A stretch of 64,000 nucleotides of DNA from Apostichopus japonicus (taxonomy: Eukaryota; Echinodermata; Holothuroidea; Aspidochirotida; Stichopodidae): the NCBI RefSeq assembly GCF_037975245.1, contig NC_092576.1, positions 30,730,611 through 30,794,610 of the forward strand, read 5' to 3'. Shown piece after piece: positions 21,148 to 32,415 of the stretch. A program made the position numbers and the translations under genes. The notes under the pieces were generated by a model, which saw only the letters and a program-made list of their open reading frames with translations, had not been told where the DNA came from and ran no database searches. Every line of letters begins with the position of its first letter. Within the stretch, counting starts at the first letter, position 1.

Positions 21148-21397
21148 CTGGAATGTACCCAACATAGTTATCATGCGGCTCAGGAAAAGTGGACCTGATC
21201 CGCCAGACCACACAACTGGGAACTGCTGTCCTATTTCTGTTGCCAAGGCGACCATAATGCCACAGTACAAATTGTCTGTATGCAGCATGTCTATTGGCTT
21301 TGTTGGGCTGTTCTCCTCTGTTTCCGCCACAGATGGCTCTTCTGAGTTCTCGGGCAACACCAAGGACCAAAGGGTCAATCACCACAGTATCAATTAA
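21148..21397 (-). CDS. Exon encoding a P2X7-C-terminal-like domain
   Basis: The minus-strand exon has a TTTTCCAG acceptor (21398 onward) and a GTAGAT donor (21142-21147). It reads LIDTVVIDPLVLGVARELRR, then ANRHAAYRQFVLWHYGRLG and VPSCVVWRIRSTFPEP, ending NYVGYIPG. The YRQF-x-LW-x-x-GRLG-x-x-NR and IP-x-C-x-V-x-x-IR-x-FP pattern is typical of the P2X7 cytoplasmic-tail (P2RX7_C-type) zinc-binding domain. That domain occurs in many non-receptor genes of marine invertebrates. No channel domain is present, so this is not a P2X receptor. The exon is unbroken. Confidence 0.65.
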
Positions 21398-22016
21398 CTG
21401 GAAAATATGAAATTGTAGAAAGTTATGCCCAATTATTAAAAGGGTGATATCATTTACCATGAAGGTCAAATTTTGTGAAAACACCCTTAATGGAAATGTT
21501 ACTGTTTATGGACACCCATTATACTATTTCAGTTCTTGGTATAAGCTTGCACAAAACAACAGAGTGAGGGAGATTATTAAAAGGAAAGAATACATTGACC
21601 TTCAAGAGAAAGGGGGGATATTGGTTGACAAAAGGTGTCACTGACGCCATATGCTATAAACTTCTTAAACTGATTGCTGAACACTTTAGTCACGCAAGGT
21701 TATGTCATTACAACATATTGTAAATTTGGTCTATGCTGTCATCACTGAGTACTATTGCTAGCCACAAAGAAGTACTGACCGGTCTAAGAGAGAGACAGTT
21801 GTCACCTTCTCATACAAAGATGCTCAAAACTAGCAAAGTTAATTTCATGTAAGTTAAGCAATAGTATTGGTACCCTTTCCACACAACTATTTTTTTTACA
21901 CACCCAGGGACTCAGCTGCATTGGGTACATGTTCTTGAGAGGATTTGTAATGAAAGCAAAGAAACATAGTAAATGAGAATATAGCCACTTTATGTACCCT
22001 GATATTTTCTGCCCTC

Positions 22017-22167
22017 TCCTGCTGTTGATAAGCAACTTGCTGTCTTGCTGCAGCTGCTGTCAACCGAGGCGTAGCTGTACCTTTTCCTCCACGGCCTGTA
22101 CCCCTCCTTCCCCTTCTCCCAGATGTCCTATTTGATGGTGTTTCCGGTGAATCACCTAATGACTGCT
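22017..22167 (-). CDS. Candidate upstream exon with Arg/Gly-rich AT-hook-like motif
   Basis: Minus-strand reading gives SLGDSPETPSNRTSGRRGRR followed by GTGRGGKGTATPRL and a Gln-rich helix ARQQVAYQQQERAENIR, ending before a GTACAT donor. The GRRGRRGTGRGGKG patch may bind DNA or RNA. It lies about 620 bp upstream of the P2X7-C-like exon on the same strand. Linkage is inferred from spacing only. Confidence 0.35.
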
Positions 22168-22199
22168 ACATTATGAAAGAAGGAAATAAGACAGTTCTT

Positions 22200-24490
22200 T
22201 TACAGATAATCTTTGGAGCATATTTGCTTCTGATCCATCATAAATCATGGGTCAAAGTGACATTCCTGAAGCCTAGCTAACATTAAATCTAACTACTCAC
22301 TGCACAAGACGACATTCATTTTAACTAAGCCAATATTCACAAACGTCACTACACTACGTAAAGTTCGTCGTAATATGGATTTGTTGTTAGGCCTAAAGTT
22401 ACCCTAACATCGGTACAGTAGTTTGGTCACACATGTATATAGGCATAGTCTAGTGTATACCCCACGATATGGCGATCACGGAAAACGGAGAGTACATCTG
22501 CAAAGATGAGGAATTTTCTGATAGTCTTGGTAAATGATGAGAACTTACATCGGTATTTCTCGTGTCCATGCTAAGGGTGAGCGAATTTCTTCTTGCGAAA
22601 TTCTTCTTCTTAACGAATATCAGACTGAAGTAACGCTATGTAGCCTGCCTACACTATCTGTCGCTTCGCGATGCTTGCAATCAGCTGATCATTGTTTATT
22701 ATTTACCACGTTATGCAATGACGTTCATAGAGTTTAAATATTCATATATATAGGCGGGGTTTACTGAGATCCTAACGGAAAAGACCTTCGAGAAAAACAA
22801 CGTTGACAGTTCTAAATTTTGCGACCGATATGAAGTCACAGTTGAATAGATAAGCTTGTTATGTATGTCGTTATTGGCATGGTGGGGTCAATGAGGTTGA
22901 GAAAATCATCGAAGAATTACGCAAAGTGCTGCTTTAAAGGAAACTTTACCGATGAACCTTGTCCCATTGGTTGACGACATTATAATTGTATGTGCAGCTC
23001 TTCTGAACTTGCTTCCACCCTTGGTTTCGAGATGAACATTAGGAGAAATAGTTCTCTGAAGGACTGTCATTCAGAGAGAGTCAACATGAAGCAAATTATT
23101 TAAATAAAACAAAATTCTCTGAATTTATTCCATTAATTGACATTTAAAACATGCTGCATTTTTTAATTTATGAAAGCAGTGTTCAAATTCGTACAGAAAG
23201 GTTTGGGAATTGTTTTGGAAATTTTGTCTTATTTTTAATGTTTGGAGAGTTATTACGATGAAATGTCATGGCTTTTTACGTGTTTTTTTATTAGTTAGCT
23301 AATATGTTATAGCTGATGTTGACCCTTAACTTCCAAAGACTTAAATGTAGTTAAAAGTTACTGAGTACCCCACTTTTCAACGTCCTTTACTGTAAACTTT
23401 TAATAAAAAATTATTATGGTTTTTTGCTGTCAAAATTCAATACCATTTTGCCCCTTAGTAACATGTTCTATTTACATCTAAGACATATTGAATCTGGCAG
23501 AAAGGTGTACTCTTTGCCACTGCTACAAATAAATGAATTGCCAAGTGATTTAAAAAAAATCCCTTAGGTTAATTTGAATTTAAGTCAAGACAATGGCCAT
23601 AACTGTTAAATATGCATGGCTATCGGTAGCACTGGATTAACAATCAAAAGTAGTATAATTCACAATCCTACATGAATGGTCCCATGCTCTAAACATGTAT
23701 TTCATAAAATACAGGACCATTAAAGAAACAAAAATTACAAGACCCATTTTCAAATCATGTTCTGTACAAGAGAGATGAATTTGTAGAGATCAAAAAGGGC
23801 TTTAAAAGACATGGTACAGTAATTTTGCTTCATTTATGCGATGTCATACATGCAAATCGATGACAATTGTTTGTGTTCCTTTGAAAATTACCTTTTTGAA
23901 CATTAAAATTTTTTTTTTTCAAACAAATCTTTAGGTTTGTGGCCATTTATCCAATGAATTTTCTGCGTGTACTGCGCTAGTGTTATTAAAGTGCGGCCTG
24001 GGATAATAGTCTAAGAAACAGTGCATCAATGTATTCCAAAATTTAACTCATTTTAGACGGCGAATGATGATATCTTTTTTTTTATGAGAAGAGCCAGACT
24101 CTTTTAAGTGTTAACACCTTCTTGCTCTAACATGAAACAAAATTTTCAATATTCAGGTACTTAAGATACAAAGTATATGAAAAGGTCAAGGGACATGTGA
24201 CTTAATGTTTGCAGTATGTTTTAAACCAATTCTATTTTGTTGCTACAGTAACTATGTATTTGGCTTGGAAGTAATTTGAAAATAATATCAACCTCGGTTG
24301 CTGTTTCAACCTGATGAAGGAACATTCTGTTGAGCAACGCAAACATTTCTTCGTTGCGTTTAGTTTTAAAACTCCGCGTATAACGTATTAGTTTGATCCA
24401 TAAGCTCTTGATTTTCCTTGTGGATAATACTATGTACACAATACTAATGGTTTGAAGAAACACAATGACATATTTGTTATGAATGAACAA
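22200..24490. other. Gene-poor AT-rich stretch
   Basis: Nothing recognisable on either strand apart from short open frames. A CGCAAAGTGCTGCTTTAAAGG segment near 22920 is unremarkable. I found no TIR, LTR or RNA gene. Confidence 0.45.
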
Positions 24491-24493
24491 GTA

Positions 24494-25281
24494 TTATTGA
24501 TGAAAATCTTTATCTGTAACTTGGCTTACATTACTTGCCACAAATGTTTTCTTCACAAGTCCATAGGCCATATGCTTTGTAAAAAAGAATGTGGCAGATG
24601 CTTTGAGTTCTAACCACCTAGCTTGGTCAAAAGGAACCTCTTTAATATAAGATACATTTTTGCTACTTGCAACTGTGTTTGAAATACTAAATGGACACTT
24701 GATTTCCAGAACTCCTCTCCCACAACACATTACATTCAACAAGCCCATCTTGACATGCCACTAAATAAATCATGTTTGGCACAACACAAAGTCCACACTC
24801 TTTGACCTCAACTTCATGTCCAGTTGATTGCATCAGCTTCAAGTATGACTTCATTTCCCTCCCATATTTCCAAGCTGGCAAGTAAGGGTTCAAATGTGTG
24901 TGGCCTAAAAGCCTCCTTAGCAGGGAGATGTTATCAACTTCTTCATTTGCCAGCAACCTTCTGGACCTTGTCATAACAGCATGCACAACAGATCTGCCAA
25001 AATGGAAATTGGGGTGGAAGCTTCAATAAAAGCGATATCTTCATAAATCCTACATTAAAGTTGGACTCTGGGACGGTAGATGCATGCTGCTGGTTCCTGT
25101 GATGCACAAAACGAAAATGCGCACGCTGTCTCAAGGTCTGGATAAATTGCTGCCAGTATGTCATCCAGGTTTGCTGCCTTTTTGTAGTGCTGGTTGATCT
25201 ACATGAAACTGGTGAAAACAGCTGTCGGAAAATTGGGTTGATTCCTTCACATTTGTCTATTAAGAAAACGAAAGAGTCCAA
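24494..25281 (-). pseudogene. YqaJ-like nuclease exon (broken)
   Basis: Minus-strand reading gives LLRRLLGHTHLNPYLPAWKY, GREM, then GHEVEVKECGLCVVP and CQDGLVEC. After a frameshift near 24740 it reads GRGVLEIKCPFSI. The D...E-x-K arrangement (QDG...LEIK) is the metal-binding core of the YqaJ/lambda-exonuclease-like fold. A preceding segment LAAIYPDLETACAFSF is in another frame. At least two frameshifts make the copy inactive. It is the 3' part of the SWIM-YqaJ gene on this strand. Confidence 0.65.
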
Positions 25282-25959
25282 ATTTAATCATGATATATAA
25301 TGATTTGTTGTTGTTTGATACATAATGAAGTATAAATTACATTGGTTTCCGCAACACACTACATTATGATAAAACTACTCATTAAATTACCTTCAGAAAT
25401 CATATATTGAGGATTGTAAACCACAAATTTTGATATTAGAATTTGGTGCACATTATATCCACGGCACCGATATTTTTACTCTATGTTAAAGCGTACCAAC
25501 AAATTAAATGTTAGTATAAGTTATACTATCTCTCATTTCACACCCAAATTTGGAAATTTCAAATGATATTTCACAGTGAACTTTGAAGCCTTTGTTGTTG
25601 CAAAGATCACTGTGGATATAAAATTTTGTAGCACATATCCACGGCTGTCGTGGATGTAACCAAATCCTTTTTTTTGGGTAACGACTTATTTTCCAATCAC
25701 CGCTTGTTAGATTTAGCACTCTGAGAATATTGAGCATGTTTTTACCAGAGAAAATTAATATACATGAGTTAAGTTAAACTTGGTTAATACCACAATGTGT
25801 GCCCTTGACAAAAGAAGCTAGGGATCTGCATAAACAATCCTATTATTACAGTAGAAAAAATGCAAAAGTTTCCCTAGGAGCAGGAACCAAAATTGAATAT
25901 TTCTTTTGAGGGGTGTGTCAGCTCACAGTTTGACAAAGATTCATTTTGTGAATAAATAC
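25282..25959. other. Presumed intron of the SWIM-YqaJ relic
   Basis: AT-rich non-coding DNA lies between the SWIM exon pieces and the YqaJ exon. I see no other element. Splice borders could not be fixed because both flanking exons are degenerate. Confidence 0.35.
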
Positions 25960-26135
25960 CTTTTGAGAAATCTGGCTTCAACAGTGTCATCTCTGAGATT
26001 TAGGTTGAACAGTTCCTTTTGTCCCAAATGCTGCCCATTCACTCTTTTGAAGTACAGACTGGCTTGTTCAAACCATTGCGCCAAGCAAAATCAACCTTGA
26101 AGAGAAGAGCTGCAATGTGGTTGCATGTTCATTTA
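25960..26135 (-). pseudogene. SWIM zinc finger, second half
   Basis: Minus-strand reading gives CNHIAALLFKVDFAWRNGLN followed by KPVCTSKE-stop. CNHIAALLFK is the C-x-H half of a SWIM finger; the first half (CACLAG) lies in exon 26423-26949. The finger is split by an intron ending just before this block. A stop and a frameshift follow (EWAAFGTKGTVQPKSQR in the next frame). Confidence 0.6.
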
Positions 26136-26422
26136 ATCACTTTAGAGAGATTGATGCAAATCTGAAAATTCCATTGCCATGGGCCAATGATTATTATTTA
26201 ACCTTATGCATTTTTAAGGTTCACTTTTCAAACAATCAAATTTTCATGTAGGTTAACATTATTCATGTGTTTCCAGTGACATTAGTGTCTATAAGATATA
26301 AAGCCATTTTCATAAAGGAATTTTTATAGATCTTTAAATTGAATTTTCACTGCATGAAGATGGGTCTTTTACAGAGAAACTCTTCTTTAATTTGATAATA
26401 ATTAATAATAAAAAAGACTCAC

Positions 26423-26949
26423 CCTGCTAAACATGCACAAAAGGCACTATGAATTTCTCCCGACTTCTTTGCTATGCACACCCACACTTTCCGAGGGATG
26501 CTGTTAATACTCTGGGACGGCCTACACTCAGTCCTGAGGAAACAATAATGACTCTGAATTGATGCCATGGTAAAAAAGTCCTGGAGCCAAAGTGAAGCGA
26601 AATATGAGTAGGCCTTTCCTTTCCTTCCTTATAGTCTGTCATTAGCCTTATGGGTTATGTTCCTTATAATAGTTCCCAATGTCAAAGGCCATAGTTGGTG
26701 GCTACTTTGTTAACGACATTTTCCTTTTCCTTTTCCCAATCTTCTGTTAGTTTCACAGGCTTCGGCAACTTTCCTTCTTGAGTCTCTAGCTTGGAACAAT
26801 AATGACCCAATTTCGTGATTTCCTTATTATATTCTGTATCACCAACGAGGTCTGGCATTCGCTTCTCGGCGAAAACGAGAGCTACAAGTTCGTCCTTGAG
26901 CATTTGAATTCCATAGTTTGATATCATCAATCGATGTTTGCTCCTCCAT
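26423..26949 (-). pseudogene. SAP-like and SWIM first-half exon of the YqaJ gene
   Basis: ATG at 26949 begins MEEQTSIDDIKLWNSN. After a shift it reads LKDELVALVFAEKRMPDLVG, which looks like a remnant of a SAP-type helix pair (LKDxL...ELVALVF). Further down it reads PKPVKLTEDWEKEKE, then YCFLRTECRPSQ and WVCIAKKSGEIHSAFCACLA, ending at a G|GTGAG donor (26418-26422). SAP, then SWIM, then YqaJ is a recurring architecture in invertebrate mobile-element-like genes. Several frame changes show decay. Confidence 0.55.
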
Positions 26950-27499
26950 CGCGAAAAATATCAAATTATTAAGGAAGAAAACAGTACAGTACGAGTGCTC
27001 TCTCAGTAAAAACGCTTAGCGTCCGTACATACTGTACTATTGCCTAAGTACGCCAAGCGTTTTTGTGATTTTCATTCACAAATGACTTTTTGAACGATGA
27101 CGTCATTACAGGCCATCGCTAACTCCGAAGTAACTTATTGGTGTTTCAGTCCACCCAATGCCTTAAAAATAAAAACGTGGTGCAGTCTACAGGCTCTTGA
27201 CCCCCATAGTCCTTGTGAACTTCCAAATTTAGAGAAAAATGGGAATTGTATAAAAAATGATGCCCCACAGCTCAACCAACTCGTCTCCTCCATGTATGGT
27301 AAATATGTGCTGTGTAATAGCTTGACTTTTTGGTATTTCTTTCATGGTTACAGAATATCACTGTAGAGGAACAGGACGATCTGCACATTCCCCAACCTCC
27401 CCTTGTAGCAATGTTGGCACTACTGGTGAAAAACAACCAGCACCCCCCCCCCCAGAGACGCCCAGTGGTTCTATAAATATGTGGTTCATTAGGGAAGGG

Positions 27500-28209
27500 G
27501 TGCAGCCCTGTTCCTTCTCATTGTTGTTTGGCCTTGTGTCATTGTCTCGATGGAACACATTCCACAACTGGGAAGGAAAGTTTCCATTGTCGCTGATGTA
27601 GTATTTCTCCAGGTATTGAATGAACGGCGGCATTTAGGGTAGCGAGCCACCAGACGTTCAGTGGAGTTATTAGTCGCCAAGGGCAAGTGGCAGGTAGCCG
27701 ATGAACTTCCTGATTCGCTTCCTCAGGCGCCGGCTCCGCCTGTATTTGCCAGCCAAGTGAAGCTTCTGAACGCTCTTCCATAGGCTTTGGCAGAAGTGAA
27801 AGTAGCAGCCGAAATAATAGCTTATCTAAACTCAGTCTCGTTGGGAGTAATCAGAGCCAGTTCAAATTCTATCACAACTCTTAGCCTCGGTCGATGGCCG
27901 GATACTTCCCTCACTTTGGCTTTTACGTGTTGTAGGATTTGACGGTAGGCGCCAACATTCCAGTCCGCACAGTCATGAGTCCCATAACGAATAGAATAAC
28001 TCGGACGTGGTATAGCCCATGGACAGTGAAAAACTGGATGTAAGGTGTAGAGCAGGTTTTGAATGTACCATCCATGTAAAGTACGCTCCACTGCTGCAAC
28101 TGTCAGCATCCGATGAATTCATCCTCTGCCGTTGGGAATCTGACACCGTGACCCGACCAATTTGTCGATTTCTGACGTCACGAAAATTGAAATCTTGCCC
28201 GCCTGCCAA
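27500..28209 (-). pseudogene. MULE-type transposase relic (second family)
   Basis: Minus-strand frames read in order: GRVTVSDSQRQR; AVERTLHGWYIQNLLYTLHP; VGAYRQILQHVKAKVREVSG; VVIEFELALITPNE; LHLAGKYRRSRRLRKRI; PFIQYLEKYYISDNGNFPSQ; LWNVFHRDND. This is the series of an MULE transposase: catalytic core, FELA block, and a Y-x-E-x-x-Y...LWNV-x-x-R block before the usual substrate-recognition segment. The D expected before FELA is replaced (IEFELA) and the frame changes at least three times. It is unrelated in sequence to the Mutator-like relic at 0.6-10.8 kb. Confidence 0.6.
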
Positions 28210-29046
28210 ACAGAAAAGTGGAACATGAATTTCAAAACCATATTTCTTCGAGATAAGCCTTCAGAATCAAATACATCTCATGTTTGACCACGTAGTAGAA
28301 ATGTCCGTTTTAGTTTGAAAAATAATAACGAAACTTTCGTAAATATGTTGAAACACAGAAACCACACGTTCTCGTTACCCTCCAAATTTTGGTCTAGTAA
28401 ACTCGTCCATTCCTGAACATTCACCAAAATATGCCCAAATCCTTTCATTATCAAAAAGCGATCAATTATTATTACCTTCGGAACGAAAGAATGGCTTATA
28501 CGGACAGTCACAGATTTTTTCGATTCACGTAAGCCAAAGCAACTCAAATAAGCAGTACCACCTCATGTACGGTAGAAAAATTTCGTATTCGGCAGAGAGT
28601 TTCCAAGGGTGTTAACACATTAAAGAAAAGATGGACGAGGTTTCGAATGGTATTTGAATAGTAATGTCTATATTCTACAAATACAGAAAGAAATAAGTTA
28701 TCTATTACGACTGGTCTGAAGTCGATGAACTCGATGGTGTCGTAGAGCTGGGCCTTCGAGATGATCAGCGATAAAGAGTACCGTACTTCTTCAAAAGGCG
28801 CGGCGCGGAATTAATAAATGATCGAGAGTTCATCCAAGGGCAGGTGTAATAGTTCTACAGGGATCCTCTTCAATTCACTGGATATTGTATGGAAAAGGGA
28901 AGGTCAATTCCGTGGAAGAAGTGAAGATAATTATATCAAAGAAAGTCACTAAAGTCTTGAAGATCCTTCAGTCAGAACATAATGTAGTAATTATAGGAAT
29001 AAGTCAGGTAACGCAGTGTTACGGCAAAACAATGAAAAACCGTGCT

Positions 29047-30611
29047 GTGTGCTTTTTATGTGCAAAGAACGGACACGGACCAACAAAACCAAAATTAACC
29101 CCATTCTGTCAAACAACCACAAAAACCCAACCGAAAACCCACAAACAGAAACCTCTCACGAACCCACAAACGTATACAATGCAGCGTTCAACAAAGGACA
29201 CGGACCCAAAGGCCAACAGATCCAAAGCAACAAAGCTCTACAACCCAGCCCCCAAAACTCAACTCCAAGCCACAAACAGAATCCACCCCCCCCCCCACAC
29301 CTAACTCACTCCAATATTCATCCGGTACGCCGTCCCGATCGTAGACGACAGGCTTGCGCATTACCTGCGAAGTTTTCCCAACACGGGTCTTCTCAGGCCC
29401 CTGGCAGTGTTCCTTCCCCCTTTTCCGACGAGCTAGCAGTCCTTAGCTCCTCGTGAACCTTGACCGAGTGGACCTCCCTGTCAGGATCAGGAGGTCCACT
29501 AGCGACCATGGTGTCCGATATAGCGGAAGCTGCTGCGGGCAGGGTGGAAGGGCCACTCGAGTCAATGAAGATCAGTGGCCTGTCTCGTCTCATGAAACCA
29601 AGCGGAGGACTCCTTAGCCACAGCTACTAAGGCTGTAGTGCAGTCCTCCATTGGCGAGTCAGAATCTGGGCCACTTAATGTATCTTGGGCTGGTTGACTC
29701 GGGGCCCAACTAGTACCACCGATAGCGGGCGTAGCTACCGGTGAACCAGTACAAGCGGCAACCTGCGCCGCATACCACTACGCTAGTACCATCTCCGCAG
29801 TTTTGTCCTGCTCTGCCTCAGTGGGCAGGCTGGCAGTCTCGGCAAGTTCGATCAGGGGAAAGGTTAGACACGAAAGAGGGAACAAAGCATCCACTGGGGC
29901 GCTAGTGTCGGACACTGGGGCGATGACAGGATGTCAGAGGCCGATGTCAGAGGCTGGGACGGGGACCGCTTCAACCACGCCCGTAGCCACTCTCGCGGCG
30001 TATGAGCGGTCTTTGCATAAACTGGCGAGCTGGCCTGTTTTCCCACACGAGTTGCAAACGATATCCCCTTTACACTCGGCCAGGGTATGCCCAACCTGTA
30101 AACAGCGGCTACACCGCTTGTTTGGGCACAACCCGGCCTCATGCCCTTCTAGCCCACACCTCCAACAAGTGCGAGGCTGGCCCGGGTATGCAATGTGGGC
30201 CCTGTGCCCATTAGCCCACAAGGTAGAGGGGATATCGGACTTGAGTTCGACTGTAACTCGTCTAGTCCCGGTCCTGACACCCTTACATTCAAGGAATTCC
30301 GGCTCCTCGTAGCCGGTCACTTTCCCAAAACGCCCAAATCTAACATCAAAACAATTCATGCTCCCCCGAAAAACTCACAATACGATTTTGCTGTCACGGC
30401 GAACCGCCATGACAGCTAGGAGTATGGCAAGCCACGCACCTAAGAAAACCAAAAACCACACAACAAAGCCAAAACTACACTAAACAAACTACAAACTATT
30501 GAAAGGCCAAGGTAAAAAACACAGTGTGTGGTCAACGAAAAGTGGAGAGCAGCCGAAAGCACGTCCGCACTCCACGAAAACCAACTACCAAAACCAACTA
30601 CCAACTACAAG
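29047..30611 (-). mobile_element. ORF1-only LINE derivative (HAL1-like), copy 1
   Basis: This 1565-bp minus-strand element has a 5' end with CGTGGAGTGCGGACGTG, an ORF1 remnant, no ORF2 and a 3'UTR ending ..GCACATAAAAAGCAC (one change from the family end). A 9-bp duplication, AACCGTGCT, occurs at 29038-29046 and 30612-30620. The structure matches copies at 34461-36171 and about 58613-60375, so it is a family. It lies inside the gypsy LTR and is younger than it. Confidence 0.82.
29393..30419 (-). pseudogene. ORF1 relic of copy 1 (CCHC protein)
   Basis: ATG at 30415 begins MAVRRDSKIV. An internal deletion removes most of the RRM-like region, joining NCFDVRF to GRFGKVTG. Knuckles CWRCGLEGHEAGLC and CSRCLQVGHTLAEC are intact. 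The third, CNSCGKTGQLASLC, has Gln in place of the zinc-binding His. Later parts change frame and end near LPG-type C-terminal residues before the 3'UTR. Non-functional. Confidence 0.75.
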
Positions 30612-31080
30612 AACCGTGCTATAAGAACGGGGTGAGAGGCGATGATTCCCCAAGAACGGTGTATAGACCTCTGGCTGGTACCAGGACGCGGTACTAGCGT
30701 GGACTGCTACGAGGGCGATGACGTAGAGATGACGTCATCAGTAAATGGGTAGTTGTGAATATGCAAGAGGTAAAGCATGCCCATAACACCTCCCTCTTAA
30801 AGGAAAAATTGGGTCAAAAATGGGCCAAAACTTTGATTAAATATGCTTTAACTCGTGGTAACAAGCATGTAATACCAAAATTCTTCTTTACGTGATATCT
30901 CTGAATGCGTAGCGAAGAACCATACCACAAGCAATAACAAAGAATAATAGTCAGCTATAATATAATAGATGGACAAGAATCCACAAATGCTGACATTTGT
31001 TAAAATAGTATGAAAACAACAATATAAAGTCGTTGGAAGTAATGATAAAATACAATGATATGTGCGTAGCTTAAAAACCA

Positions 31081-31390
31081 AAATAACTTAAATCTGCAAA
31101 GATATTATTCTTTCCCCGAATATGTTGGATATCCAAGTTATACTCTTGAATTATAAGACTCCAACGCAATAATATGTTATAAGGATTTTTCATGTTGTGG
31201 ACAAATGTGAGAGGATTGCGATCAGTAAGCACAATCACAGGAAAAGGTGTTGTCCCTTGATACACATCAAACATTTGTAAACTAAGTAATAGAGCTAAAG
31301 TCTCTTTCTCAACGGTTAAATAATTCTGTTGAGGCTTACTAAATTTCTTACAAAAATAGCAAACAGGGTGGCCTATGGCCTATGCCTTGC
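31081..31390 (-). pseudogene. RNase H domain of the gypsy-type element
   Basis: Minus-strand reading has CKKFSKPQQNYLTVEKETLA, VLTDRNPLTFVHNM and HIRGKNNIFADLS. These correspond to the E and D active-site blocks (EKE, TDRN, FAD) of retroelement RNase H. The usual ADALSR ending is altered to FADLSYFGF-stop. It is followed within about 300 bp by the polypurine tract, so pol ends here. Confidence 0.7.
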
Positions 31391-31450
31391 TTGGTCTATG
31401 TAATAAAATAGAAGCGGCACCAATCCGATGCATCTACAGCTAGTTTGCAT

Positions 31451-32390
31451 TCAAATTGCCTTAACGCTTTCAAACGCGTTTTGGCATGCATCTCTCCACT
31501 GAAACTTAACCTTCTTACTCAATAAGTTTGTCAAGGGGATCACTACATCAGAGAAAATGTGGCAATATCTCATGTAATAACCAACCATGCCTAAAAAGCG
31601 CATGAGATATTTCCTCAACTCATCAATTGCCTCAACTTTCGCTCTAATTGGTCGAACTCGATCGTGTCCCACCACATGACCTAAATATACCACCTGAGCC
31701 TGTGCGAACTCACTCTTCACGAGGTTAACTGTCAGGTTCGCAGAACAGAGTCTCCCCATCAGATCTGATTTGAGTCATGTGCTCTTGCCAAGTTTCACTA
31801 TAAGTAACAATGTCGCCAATGTAAACGCTGCAACCTTAAAGATCACCCACAAGGGTATTAATGAAACGTTGAAAGCAGCTGGTGCATTTCACACCGAAGG
31901 GCATGACCGTATACTGATATAACCCGCAAGGGGTAACAAACGCCGAAATTCTCTTTGGGGCATCTGAGAGGGAATTCCCAGTACCCTTTCAAAAGGTGAA
32001 ACTTATTCACATACTTACAACACAGTCATCAATTCTAGGAATTGGATATGAATCAGAACGAGTAACTGAATTCACCTTTCTATAACCAAAACCGGAATAT
32101 GCCATCTGGTTTTGGAACAAGAATAGATGGAGAGCTCCAGGGAGTATGACTGGGCTCAATTATATTATTTTCTAACGTGTACTTCATTTTATAAGTGTTT
32201 CATCTAAATAGGACTTAGCCTATATGGATGCTGCTTAACATTGACACACTAGTTGCGTCCTTCGTGGAATGTCAGTAAACAGATCAACATGTTAATTAAA
32301 TCGGACATCTCGATTTGATGTTGCTTACATAAGTGAGCCAATTTCTCACTAAGATTAGGTAAAACATCAGAATTTCTTATTTTAACAGAA
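31451..32390 (-). pseudogene. Reverse transcriptase of the gypsy-type element, frameshifted
   Basis: Fingers appear as EPSHTPWSS, SILVPKP and YRKVNSVTRSDSYPIPRIDD. Palm fragments ISAFVTPCGLYQYTVMPFGV and SVYIGDIVTYS (equivalent of YIDDI, with G in place of one catalytic Asp) follow in other frames. The thumb is LTVNLVKSEFAQAQVVYLGH and GMVGYYMRYC. At least three frameshifts and the IGD change mark it as dead. It begins only about 60 bp after the integrase C-terminal module, in the same orientation. Confidence 0.7.
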
Positions 32391-32415
32391 ATATCTGGAA
32401 TGTTCGGAGGGAGTC

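Larger units (their letters stand above)
28610..30788 (-). repeat. 3' LTR of the gypsy-type element, split by a later insertion
   Basis: The LTR runs from TGTTATGGGC at 30788 (directly after polypurine AAGAGGGAGG) to ...TGTGTTAACA at 28610. An ORF1-only LINE derivative at 29047-30611 interrupts it. Without that insert and one TSD copy the LTR is about 596 bp. Terminal TGTTA/TAACA form the short inverted repeat expected. The other LTR is not in the window, so LTR identity cannot be used for dating. Confidence 0.55.

Noticed and set aside
21148-21397. P2X purinergic receptor gene
   Set aside because: Only the cytoplasmic-tail type domain is present. No channel domain or transmembrane segment is nearby, and this domain occurs in many unrelated invertebrate genes.
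27339-27633. Plus-strand short open frame with Pro run near 27445
   Set aside because: It overlaps the antisense of the MULE relic, whose collinear transposase blocks lie on the minus strand.
29016-29456. Plus-strand 146-codon open frame
   Set aside because: It reads the antisense of the LINE 3'UTR (Thr/Pro/Lys-rich). Equivalent antisense frames occur at other tail copies.
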